DNA of 15,824 bases from CG2-30-51-40 sp041753575 (GTDB lineage: Bacteria; Desulfobacterota; DSM-4660; Desulfatiglandales; Desulfatiglandaceae), in NCBI GenBank assembly GCA_041753575.1, contig JBGSUA010000221.1, positions 1-15,824 of the forward strand, in the 5' to 3' direction. The position numbers and the translations under genes were made by a program. Positions 1 through 7,151 of the stretch are shown piece by piece; positions within the stretch are counted from its first letter, which is position 1; every line of letters starts with the position of its first letter. The notes beneath the pieces were generated by a model. It was not told the origin of the DNA and searched no databases. It worked only from the letters and a program-made list of their open reading frames with translations.

Positions 1-878
1 CGCCCGTCACGCGCAAGGTCAGGATCTCCAAGCGCTTCGCACAGCGAAGGCCAGTATCTTTCCGATGGCGTCAGGGTGATCATGAGCCAGCGGCCATCAC
101 GGCATCTGTAAAAGTTTCTCAGAGGGTTATCCTTGTTCCTCTCGTGGGCAGGCGCCTCAAAGCCGCCCAACTGAGCGATAAGTATGTTAAAGTAGTTGAG
201 GAACATGGCGGAACCAAGGATGGACGTCCGTATCTCCTGCCCTATCCCCGTCCTTTCACGCATGAAGAGGGCGGCAAGTATCTCGTGGCTTGCCATTATG
301 GCCGTAGTCTGATCCACCAGACCGAACTGTGAAACCGCGGGATAGCCGTCCGCTCCTCCAAGGGAAAACATGATGCCTCCCCTTGCCTGCCCCTGGTAAT
401 CAAAGCCCCCTCTGTTCCTGTCGGCACCCTTGTCGCCGAAGGCTGAGACTGAACAGTAAACTATTCCGGGGTTAATCTCGCTCAAGGTAGCGTAATCAAT
501 CAGAAGCTTCTCAATGGCCTTCGGCCTCAGATTGGTAAGAAATACGTCCGCCTTTTCAACCAGCCGGTAAAGGAGATCCTTTCCCTTTTCCGTCTTGAGG
601 TTAATTGTGACGCTTTTCTTGTTGCGGTTTGCGCCTTCACAAAAAATGCTTCTGCCGCCTTCGATCTCAAAGGGTATTACGCCGACGCGATTCAATCCCC
701 TGATCGGATCGCCCTTCCCGGGGGTCTCGATCTTTATTACTTCCGCGCCCAAATCCCCCAGGATCGCGCATGCTCCTGGGCCGGCATGAAAGACCCCGCA
801 CTCCACAACCCTGACGCCCTCCAGGGGTCCCTGGATTGTCCTGTGTTGTTCTGAAACCTTTAGCGATATATTCTTCAT
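1..878 (-). CDS. CaiB/BaiF-family CoA-transferase (3' end beyond window)
   Basis: Class III CoA-transferase, moving CoA between a carboxylic acid and an acyl-CoA in the cytoplasm. The first 292 residues are present and the frame is still open at the left edge. The N-terminal Rossmann-like part is visible (PLEGVRVVE at 18-26, GDLGAEVIKIE at 41-51), followed by the family segment LAALFMRERTGIGQ at 201-214. Asp189 in FGLVDQ lies where family members carry the Asp that forms the acyl-anhydride intermediate. The full family length is about 400 residues, so roughly 100 are missing. The ATG at 878 is the only start after an in-frame TAA at 894-896; the ribosome site is weak (AAGAGAC). It lies 80 nt downstream of the MFS carrier on the same strand, which suggests uptake of an organic acid and its activation by CoA transfer. 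The substrate cannot be read from the sequence. Confidence 0.93.
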   Translation of the reverse strand, partial: MKNISLKVSEQHRTIQGPLEGVRVVECGVFHAGPGACAILGDLGAEVIKIETPGKGDPIRGLNRVGVIPFEIEGGRSIFCEGANRNKKSVTINLKTEKGKDLLYRLVEKADVFLTNLRPKAIEKLLIDYATLSEINPGIVYCSVSAFGDKGADRNRGGFDYQGQARGGIMFSLGGADGYPAVSQFGLVDQTTAIMASHEILAALFMRERTGIGQEIRTSILGSAMFLNYFNILIAQLGGFEAPAHERNKDNPLRNFYRCRDGRWLMITLTPSERYWPSLCEALGDPDLARDG

Positions 879-958
879 ACGTCTCTTTTTCTTTTAAAAT
901 CAAGCATAGCAGAAAACCATAGGCCCCGGGTATCCCGTTTTTCAAACTCACTGAAGGC

Positions 959-2197
959 CTAGTGGGCTTCAGAGCGCCTCACAAAAAGAATGAGCAAAAG
1001 CCCGACCAGGGCCATCACCGCCCCTATGACAAAGGCCTGGTCATACACGCCGCGCAAGTCCCTCAAGATCCCGCTCACCCAGTGGGAACATATCGCCCCG
1101 CCGCCATAAAAGGGCGTCCAGGCGCCGATCACAGTTGCCATCACGTTACGCGGAAAATAATCTCCCGCGCATGCCCCGTAGATGGGAAAGGTAACGCCAT
1201 AGAAAACGGCCATAATCCCCACGAAGGCATAGAGCATCCCCACTGACTCACCTGAGAATACTATTCCGGTCACCGCCGCCGCGATGGCCGCGTTGGATAT
1301 TACTATCGTCCTTTTTCTGCCCAGATAGTCCGAAAGGGGTAGTATCCCGAGGACTCCCACCACCTGGCACATCCCGTGTACGGTGGCCAGATAACTAGCC
1401 TGTTCTGTAGGCAGGCCGAGCTGATATTTGGCATAATCAACCATGAATGTTGTAACCGAATATAGGGCATAAGATATTGCAAAATAAGAGAGACCTATAA
1501 ACCAGAAGCTCCTGCTCTTGAAAACCTCTGAAAGGCTTCCCTCTGATGGATTTACGGCTGTGGTCCCGGAGCTCTGAGGTGATCCGCCTCCCTCTCCCCA
1601 CGGCCTCCGCCCGGAAGTCACAGGATCGCTCCTCAGAAGGACGGCGTCAACAATCACCATGACAAGGGCCCCCGCGCCAAGGAAAAACCAGGCATGCCTC
1701 CAGGTATAATTTCTTACTATCCAGGGGAAAACGGCTCCCATCGCGGCAAAACCCAGACCAAACCCTGTTGAAAGTATCCCTAATGCAAGACCCCTTTTCC
1801 TGACGGCAAACCATCTCTGCACTACTGTAATAACCGGCCCCCACATCCCTGTAGCCCCAATGCCGACCAGGGCGTAAAAAAGGTATGCGGATCCGAGGGA
1901 CCTGACCGTTCCCATGAGCAGCACTCCTGCACCGAGGATCAGGGCGCAGAATGCAATGATTCTTCTTGCGCCAAGGCGGTCAGTAAGATAGCCCGTAAAG
2001 GGGGCCACGGTCACGTAAGTAAAAAGGTAGGCATTGAATATGGATCCCGCGGCGGTCCTGCTTATGCCCATGTCTTTTATCATCTCCGGCAACACGACAG
2101 CGTAGCCGAGGCGCACGGAATAGCTGATAAACAGATTTGCAAAGCACGTAGCCAGTATGACCCAGGCCCAGTGCGAAAGGCGGTCTCTTTCCTTCAT
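959..2197 (-). CDS. MFS transporter, organic-anion (oxalate/formate or monocarboxylate type) like
   Basis: Inner-membrane carrier of 412 residues, the usual MFS length, with about 12 hydrophobic segments. The first half has the loop 2-3 signature GYLTDRLGARR (69-79) and the second half its counterpart PLSDYLGRKRT (287-297). A hydrophilic central loop (about 190-222, rich in Gly, Ser and Pro) separates the halves. The N-terminus and the GMWGPVITVVQRWF region (117-130) resemble the oxalate/formate antiporter and monocarboxylate porter branch, but the substrate is inferred only from the CoA-transferase that follows. The ATG at 2197 has an AGGGA ribosome site 8 nt upstream, and that site lies inside a perfect 6-bp hairpin (2206-2220). 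The gene is 93 nt downstream of the disulfide-reductase gene and may be cotranscribed with it. Confidence 0.93.
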   Translation of the reverse strand: MKERDRLSHWAWVILATCFANLFISYSVRLGYAVVLPEMIKDMGISRTAAGSIFNAYLFTYVTVAPFTGYLTDRLGARRIIAFCALILGAGVLLMGTVRSLGSAYLFYALVGIGATGMWGPVITVVQRWFAVRKRGLALGILSTGFGLGFAAMGAVFPWIVRNYTWRHAWFFLGAGALVMVIVDAVLLRSDPVTSGRRPWGEGGGSPQSSGTTAVNPSEGSLSEVFKSRSFWFIGLSYFAISYALYSVTTFMVDYAKYQLGLPTEQASYLATVHGMCQVVGVLGILPLSDYLGRKRTIVISNAAIAAAVTGIVFSGESVGMLYAFVGIMAVFYGVTFPIYGACAGDYFPRNVMATVIGAWTPFYGGGAICSHWVSGILRDLRGVYDQAFVIGAVMALVGLLLILFVRRSEAH

Positions 2198-2205
2198 GTA
2201 GCCGC

Positions 2206-2220
2206 TCCCTGACGCAGGGA
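2206..2220 (-). promoter_or_regulatory. Hairpin covering the ribosome binding site of the MFS gene
   Basis: TCCCTG (2206-2211) and CAGGGA (2215-2220) form a perfect 6-bp stem with a 3-nt loop. On the transcribed minus strand the 3' arm contains AGGGA, the only Shine-Dalgarno-like sequence 8 nt before the MFS ATG. The geometry is seen directly; translational control is inferred. Confidence 0.4.
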
Positions 2221-2290
2221 TAGAGTTGGCGATAAGCCCGCAATCAAACCTTCACCTTAGACGATGAGAATTCGTGAGGGCAAGGGGCCA

Positions 2291-2626
2291 TCAGGCAAAG
2301 GCCAGTTCAGCAGGCCTCCTTTCAGGGACATAGGGATGACGCGCCGGAGTTTCATTCCACTGCCGGGTTACATAAAGGTTGCAGTAACAACTGCCATACT
2401 CCTGAACGTCCTTTTCCCTGTAAGTGCAGGGACATAGTATGTCCGCATCCTTTTTTCTATCGCCGGATGCAAGCCTGCAAGGGCATACCATATAGCCATA
2501 TCGTTTCTTATTGATAATAAGGGCCTCCATAAGGTCCATTACCCGTTCCCTGTCCTTGTTGAAGAAATAGCCCTTCGGTTCCTGCGCCTTCCTGAGCATA
2601 TCCCACAGTTTCTCAGCCTCTGTCAC
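2291..2626 (-). CDS. Ferredoxin-thioredoxin reductase catalytic-subunit-like Fe-S disulfide reductase
   Basis: Small (111 aa) cytoplasmic protein with the three paired-cysteine motifs of the FTR catalytic (beta) chain: CPC at 48-50, CPC at 65-67 and CYC at 80-82. In this family these cysteines ligate a [4Fe-4S] cluster and form the adjacent redox-active disulfide, passing ferredoxin electrons to a thioredoxin or glutaredoxin. Spacing differs from the plant/cyanobacterial enzyme (X14 and X12 here, against X16 and X8 as I recall them), and the last motif is CYC rather than CHC, as in stand-alone bacterial and archaeal homologues. The start is GTG at 2626, with AAAGGAGG at 2637-2644; it overlaps the glutaredoxin stop by 4 nt (GTGA). 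No FTR variable subunit or thioredoxin reductase is nearby, so the adjacent glutaredoxin is the likely partner. Confidence 0.88.
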   Translation of the reverse strand: MTEAEKLWDMLRKAQEPKGYFFNKDRERVMDLMEALIINKKRYGYMVCPCRLASGDRKKDADILCPCTYREKDVQEYGSCYCNLYVTRQWNETPARHPYVPERRPAELAFA

Positions 2627-2877
2627 AGCCCTAATGCCTCCTTTATTTCATCTTCCCTGTGCCCTACAATAACCTTCTCTCCAATGATAATGGTTGGAAA
2701 TGAGCAGTTGGGGTTGAACTTTCTTACTTCTTCAAGAATTTGTGCCCGCTCCTGGCCTGTCAGCATATCCACATCCGTAAAATCGAACTGTATTCCGCAC
2801 TCTCCCAGGAATTTTTTAGTGGCCTTGCAGTGGCTGCAGGTACTAAGCGTATAGATCTTGACCGGAAGCAATTGCAT
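2623..2877 (-). CDS. Glutaredoxin / NrdH-like redoxin
   Basis: An 84-residue single-domain thioredoxin-fold protein, a normal glutaredoxin size. The redox motif is CSHC (Cys14, Cys17) after the first strand (VKIYTLST). The cis-proline loop is SFPTIII (Pro61), followed by the GG-equivalent region (GHREDEIKEAL). The ATG at 2877 has AAAGGAG about 8 nt upstream. The stop overlaps the GTG of the FTR-like gene, so the two are translationally coupled and probably form an electron relay: ferredoxin to the FTR-like subunit to glutaredoxin to target disulfides. It is the first gene of the minus-strand cluster; its promoter must lie in the 2878-3175 region. The relay is inferred from adjacency and family biochemistry. 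Confidence 0.9.
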   Translation of the reverse strand: MQLLPVKIYTLSTCSHCKATKKFLGECGIQFDFTDVDMLTGQERAQILEEVRKFNPNCSFPTIIIGEKVIVGHREDEIKEALGL

Positions 2878-3071
2878 TGAGTTATCTCCTTTCGTTTGCG
2901 ATTCACTATCTCTTTAAGCCATTAAAACATAGGCGTCCTCTTCCAGAATTTCAAGTGATTATCATCCGCCGGAGAAACCCCGACATGACACCTCGCATGG
3001 CCACATACCCAAAATTGATAAACTCGCAAAAAGTCCGAATGGGTGCGGCAAAACAAAAGATCCCAGGTAGT

Positions 3072-3155
3072 GTCCATCCGCAAATGAGATAGTTTTGTCG
3101 AGTACAAGGCGCGCGCCGGGACAATAAGGGAAGCAATGCAAGGCAGCAGATGGAC
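3072..3155. repeat. Nested imperfect palindromic element
   Basis: Outer arms GTCCATCCGC (3072-3081) and GCAGATGGAC (3146-3155) are inverted with one mismatch. Inside are TTGTC (3095-3099) and GACAA (3120-3124), and near the centre a perfect 10-bp palindrome GGCGCGCGCC (3108-3117). The nesting suggests a REP/MITE-like mobile repeat or a structured RNA or terminator-like element rather than chance. Whether it recurs in the genome cannot be seen here. Confidence 0.5.
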
Positions 3156-3175
3156 TTTCCACAAAACCGTCAAGA

Positions 3176-3204
3176 TTGACACCAGGGCTTTCTTTAAGTA
3201 TCAA
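3176..3204 (+). promoter_or_regulatory. Candidate sigma-70-type promoter for the ABC exporter operon
   Basis: A perfect -35 hexamer TTGACA (3176-3181) is followed after 17 bp by TATCAA (3199-3204), a 4/6 match to the -10 consensus. The predicted transcript would start at about 3210-3212, almost on the ATG at 3212. The same TTG could be read as an upstream start codon, but the promoter reading fits better. Confidence 0.35.
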
Positions 3205-3211
3205 TTTGACT

Positions 3212-4996
3212 ATGGATAAGAATCGCCCCACAATCAGAGACGGCATAAAAAACTTTTCCCTCCTTTTTCCATATTTTTCGCAAAGCCGCATCCCTCTGGC
3301 AATAGGACTTTTGAGCCTCCTCGCGGTTGACCTGCTCCAACTGGTCGTTCCTCTGATCATAAGGAAAACAGTGGATGATCTTGCTGCGGGATACGCCAGG
3401 GCGTCAACGCTTCTATTTTACTCAGCGGCCATCATGTGCATCGCGCTCGTAATAGGAGGGCTCCGGTACATCTGGCGCCTGGGCATATTCGGGCTTTCCC
3501 GCAAAATCGAAATGGGGTTAAGAAACGAGATGTTCTCCCGCCTGCTGACCCTTTCTCCCTCATTCTTTCAAAAAAACCCTACCGGAGACCTAATGGCCAA
3601 GGCGGTTAACGACATAAATGCGGTGCGTATGGCAAGCGGAATGGGCATGGTCGCACTTATTGACGCAACGGTCCTGGGTGTGGCCTCCATTGCCTTCATG
3701 CTCTCCATCAACGTGCGGCTCACATTGATATGCCTCATCCCGGCCCCGCTGATCGTAATCATGGGCAGAAGGCTGACAAGACGAATGTCAGTCGGCTTTG
3801 AGAGGGTTCAGCAGGCATTCTCCGGCCTTACTGAGAGGGTGCGGGAGGGGTTTGCCGGTATCCGGATAATCAAGGCGAACGCGAGGGAGCCCTGGCAATT
3901 TGACAGGGTTAAAGAAGAAGGAGAGCAATACATAAAGGAAAACATGACGCTGGCAAGGACCATGGCCTTGTTCTTCCCTGTCATGGCCGTTTTCACAAAC
4001 CTCGGTCTTGCCATAGTTCTATGGATGGGAGGAAGGCTTACCATAGCGGGAAGCATAAGTCCGGGAGATCTGGTTGCGTTCACAAATTACCTCAACATTC
4101 TGACCTGGCCCATCATGGCCATGGGATGGGTCGCAAACCTCATCCAGAGAGGAGGAGCCAGCCTTAAGAGGATACGCAGCATAATTGATCAGAGGCCTGA
4201 GATGGAAGACGGAGACATTGCCTTGGTTCCTTCTGAGATGTCGGGGGAGATCAAGGTGAATAATCTGTGGTTCCGCTATGACAACCAGGAAGAGTTTACC
4301 CTTAAGGATATTAACCTCGAAATACCTCCCGGACAAACGGCGGCGCTGGTCGGAAGAGTAGGATCAGGGAAATCCACCCTTCTGGCTGCTCTGCCCAGGC
4401 TGCTGAAGGTCCCCAAGACCAGTGTCTTTATTGACGGGCATGACATCACGGATCTCTCTTTGAAATCCCTCAGGAAATCTCTGGGATTTGTGCCGCAGGA
4501 TGTATTCATATTCTCCGACACTATTAGGAATAATGTCCTTATGGGTCGAGAATCCTCAGGAGATGAACGCATGAAGGAAGTCCTCGAGCTTGCGCAGATA
4601 TGGGATGAGGTGGCGTCGCTGGAAAAGGGTTTGGACACCCTGGTGGGGGAAAGGGGAATAACACTGTCAGGCGGCCAGAGACAAAGACTGACCATAGCCA
4701 GGGCCTTGCTGGAAGAACCTCCCGTCCTGATCATGGATGACGCCCTTTCAATGGTGGACAGCCGCACTGAAGAGAAAATCCTCAGCAACATCATGAGGGC
4801 AAGGGCCGGGAAAACGACACTCATCACCACTCATCGCATTGCCACCCTCAGATCGGCTCAAAGGATATTGGTTCTGGAGAAGGGAGAGCTTCTGGAAGAC
4901 GGCGATCACCGAAGCCTGCTGGCCTTAGGGGGGATCTACCGCGCCATATACGAAAGCAGGGTCATTGAAGCCGAATTGGAGAAGGAGGCCTCTTAA
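3212..4996 (+). CDS. ABC exporter half-transporter, degenerate-site subunit (TM287-like)
   Basis: Type IV ABC exporter half (594 aa): a six-helix membrane domain (about 25-320) and a C-terminal ATPase. Visible motifs are Walker A GRVGSGKST (381-389), Q-loop VPQD (427-430), a canonical signature LSGGQ (485-489), Walker B VLIMDD (505-510) and H-loop His541. Residue 510, normally the catalytic Glu, is Asp. Together with the altered signature in the next protein, this is the asymmetry of TM287/288-type heterodimers: this subunit's Walker A/B makes the weak site and its intact signature completes the active one. The ATG at 3212 is preferred; a TTG at 3176 would add 12 residues but coincides with a promoter-like TTGACA. 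No good SD precedes the ATG. The next gene starts 2 nt after the stop. The substrate is unknown (drug or lipid export are usual roles). Confidence 0.93.
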   Translation: MDKNRPTIRDGIKNFSLLFPYFSQSRIPLAIGLLSLLAVDLLQLVVPLIIRKTVDDLAAGYARASTLLFYSAAIMCIALVIGGLRYIWRLGIFGLSRKIEMGLRNEMFSRLLTLSPSFFQKNPTGDLMAKAVNDINAVRMASGMGMVALIDATVLGVASIAFMLSINVRLTLICLIPAPLIVIMGRRLTRRMSVGFERVQQAFSGLTERVREGFAGIRIIKANAREPWQFDRVKEEGEQYIKENMTLARTMALFFPVMAVFTNLGLAIVLWMGGRLTIAGSISPGDLVAFTNYLNILTWPIMAMGWVANLIQRGGASLKRIRSIIDQRPEMEDGDIALVPSEMSGEIKVNNLWFRYDNQEEFTLKDINLEIPPGQTAALVGRVGSGKSTLLAALPRLLKVPKTSVFIDGHDITDLSLKSLRKSLGFVPQDVFIFSDTIRNNVLMGRESSGDERMKEVLELAQIWDEVASLEKGLDTLVGERGITLSGGQRQRLTIARALLEEPPVLIMDDALSMVDSRTEEKILSNIMRARAGKTTLITTHRIATLRSAQRILVLEKGELLEDGDHRSLLALGGIYRAIYESRVIEAELEKEAS

Positions 4997-4997
4997 C

Positions 4998-7151
4998 GTG
5001 TACGGCGAATACGGATACATGGAGGAAGGCAAACTGGGCCGCGTTTACGACACCCGGTTATTGCGGCGCCTTGCGCGTTATGTTGCACCTTACTGGAAAA
5101 AAATTACATTCACCCTTTGCCTGACCTTGCTGATAGCCGCAGCGGATCTGACAGTTCCCTATCTCTCAAAGATCGCGATAGACCGGTATATAGTTTCATC
5201 CTGGTACATGATCCATACCGATAAGCTGAACGAGATTGAGACAAACGATCTCATCAAGCGCTACGACCATCTTTTTATCAAGACGCAATCACCCCCCGCT
5301 CTTTTCATATTCCACGGCGACATGGAGCGCATTGATCCGAAGGACCTCGGCTTCTACCGAGCAAAAGCGGTTATACGCAATGATGCAAAGTATTATCTGA
5401 TCGCCTCCGAGAACCGCCCTGACTCATTACTGAGCAGGCTTTCAAGCGTTAAAGCAAGCGACGGATCTATCCTCATCCCTCATGGCGAGCTTTCCGAAAT
5501 TCCTTATAAGGATCGCCTGAAGATACGCCGCTCTGACATAAACGGGGTAGCGATGCTTGGATCTGTCCTCCTGTTGCTGGTTATGATTTCCTTCTCTATG
5601 GGATACGGCGAGCATTATATGCTTGAACTCCTCGGGCAGAGGATAATGCAGGACATAAGGCTTGCCCTCTTTGAAAAGATGCAGGCAAAAAGGGTTCCAT
5701 TCTATGACAGGCATCCCGTTGGGAGGCTGGTTACCCGTGTAACCAATGATGTTGAAAACTTAAACGAGATGTTCAAGTCCGTGGTCATAACTGTTTGCAA
5801 GGACATACTTATCATAACAGGTATCCTGGGAGTTCTTCTTTACCTCAACTGGCGCCTGGCGATCCTGTGCTTTCTTTTTGTCCCCATCATAGCAGGGGTG
5901 ACCTTCCTTTTCAGCTCCATGTCCAGAGAGGTCTTCAGACAGCTGAGGGCCGCCGTTGCCAGGATCAACAGTTTTCTTCAGGAGAGGCTTTCGGGAATGA
6001 AAGTGGTACAGCTTTTTGTGACCGAGGCCCATCAAATGGATATATTCAGGCAGATAAACCGGGACACCTACAGGGCAGGAATGAGACAGGTGCGCATCTT
6101 CGGTGTATTCATGCCTATCATGGAGCTTCTGAGTTCAGGCGCCATCGCCCTTATCATCTGGTACGGGGGGGGAAAAGTCATATCTGAATACCTTACCCTG
6201 GGGGCACTGGTGGCATTCATCAGTTACATGCAGATGTTTTTTAAGCCGATAAGGGACATAGCGGAGAAATACAATATCATGCAGGCGGCTATGGCATCAA
6301 CCGAGCGCATATTTGAATTCATGGATGAGGGAGAGGAGATACCGGCGACTCTGACTCCGTATTCTCCGGAGCATTTCAAAGGGCATCTGGTATTTAAGGA
6401 TGTGGGCTTTGCCTACAGGAAGGGAGAGCCTGTGCTGTCAGGCGTCAGCTTCGAGATAAGGCCCGGAGAAAAAGTCGCCCTGGTCGGGCCGACCGGTTCG
6501 GGAAAGACCACCATAATCCATCTGCTTGAGCGTTTCTACGACCCTGATGAGGGAACCATACTCCTTGACGGAGTGGATCTCAGGAAGTGGGATCAAAAAA
6601 GGCTGCATGAAGTCATAGGGCTTGTCATGCAGGACGTCTTTATCTTCTCTGGAACGATTGAAGAAAATATCTCTCTCGGAGTTTCAGATTCTTCAGCAGT
6701 TCAGGAGGCCGCTCATGTCGCGAACGCCCATGGATTCATTCAAGGGCTTGCCTCAGGTATGAGCGAAGTCATGGGTGAGGCAGGTGCAAGCCTTTCAACA
6801 GGGCAAAGGCAGCTTCTTTCCTTTGCAAGGGCTCTTGCAAAAAGGCCGGGGCTGCTGATCCTTGATGAGGCCACATCCAGCGTTGATCCCGAGACCGAAA
6901 GGCTCATACAGGAGGCCATAGCTAGAATGACCGCCAAAAGGACTACCCTCGTGGTGGCGCATCGCCTTTCAACCGTGATGGACGCTGACCGGATTCTGGT
7001 TGTAATGAAGGGCCGGATCGCGGAGCAGGGAACCCACGAGGAGCTTATGCGCCTTGGAGGTACTTATCAAAAACTGCAGAGACTTCAGTCCCGCGGCTCA
7101 CAACATCCCCTCCCTCAGGAAGACCTCCGCAGAGAAGCTACCCTTCTATGA
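4998..7151 (+). CDS. ABC exporter half-transporter, catalytic-site subunit with large extracytoplasmic insertion (TM288-like)
   Basis: Type IV ABC exporter half of 717 residues, about 120 longer than usual. Motifs: Walker A GPTGSGKTT (497-505), Q-loop VMQD (543-546), a non-consensus signature LSTGQ (599-603; Thr for Gly), Walker B LLILDE with catalytic Glu624, and His655. Its Walker motifs pair with the canonical LSGGQ of the upstream subunit to make the hydrolysing site. The extra length is a hydrophilic block of about 115 residues (66-182) between TM1 (35-55) and TM2 (183-205), which should face the periplasm. The GTG at 4998 is chosen because AAGGAGG (4982-4988) precedes it by 9 nt and it follows the upstream stop closely; a TTG at 4965 would add 11 residues within the preceding gene. 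The 3' end overlaps the convergent acyl-CoA synthetase gene by 37 bp. Confidence 0.93.
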   Translation: MYGEYGYMEEGKLGRVYDTRLLRRLARYVAPYWKKITFTLCLTLLIAAADLTVPYLSKIAIDRYIVSSWYMIHTDKLNEIETNDLIKRYDHLFIKTQSPPALFIFHGDMERIDPKDLGFYRAKAVIRNDAKYYLIASENRPDSLLSRLSSVKASDGSILIPHGELSEIPYKDRLKIRRSDINGVAMLGSVLLLLVMISFSMGYGEHYMLELLGQRIMQDIRLALFEKMQAKRVPFYDRHPVGRLVTRVTNDVENLNEMFKSVVITVCKDILIITGILGVLLYLNWRLAILCFLFVPIIAGVTFLFSSMSREVFRQLRAAVARINSFLQERLSGMKVVQLFVTEAHQMDIFRQINRDTYRAGMRQVRIFGVFMPIMELLSSGAIALIIWYGGGKVISEYLTLGALVAFISYMQMFFKPIRDIAEKYNIMQAAMASTERIFEFMDEGEEIPATLTPYSPEHFKGHLVFKDVGFAYRKGEPVLSGVSFEIRPGEKVALVGPTGSGKTTIIHLLERFYDPDEGTILLDGVDLRKWDQKRLHEVIGLVMQDVFIFSGTIEENISLGVSDSSAVQEAAHVANAHGFIQGLASGMSEVMGEAGASLSTGQRQLLSFARALAKRPGLLILDEATSSVDPETERLIQEAIARMTAKRTTLVVAHRLSTVMDADRILVVMKGRIAEQGTHEELMRLGGTYQKLQRLQSRGSQHPLPQEDLRREATLL

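Larger units (their letters stand above)
2878..3211. other. Divergent intergenic region between the glutaredoxin and ABC exporter operons
   Basis: No convincing gene on either strand; the open frames here have no SD and no family resemblance. It should hold the outward promoters of both flanking operons. The right half is dominated by an imperfect palindromic element (3072-3155), and a sigma-70-like promoter toward the ABC genes is proposed at 3176-3204. Confidence 0.6.

Noticed and set aside
144..332. 62-codon plus-strand frame inside the CoA-transferase gene
   Set aside because: Lies wholly opposite a clear CaiB-family coding sequence, with no family resemblance or ribosome site.
2962..3360. 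132-codon minus-strand frame and companions across the divergent intergenic region
   Set aside because: No SD, no recognisable family, overlaps the ABC gene and the palindromic element; opposite-strand shadow.
4276..4830. 184-codon minus-strand frame opposite the first ABC ATPase domain
   Set aside because: Translation is Ser/Arg-rich shadow sequence opposite Walker A, signature and Walker B motifs.
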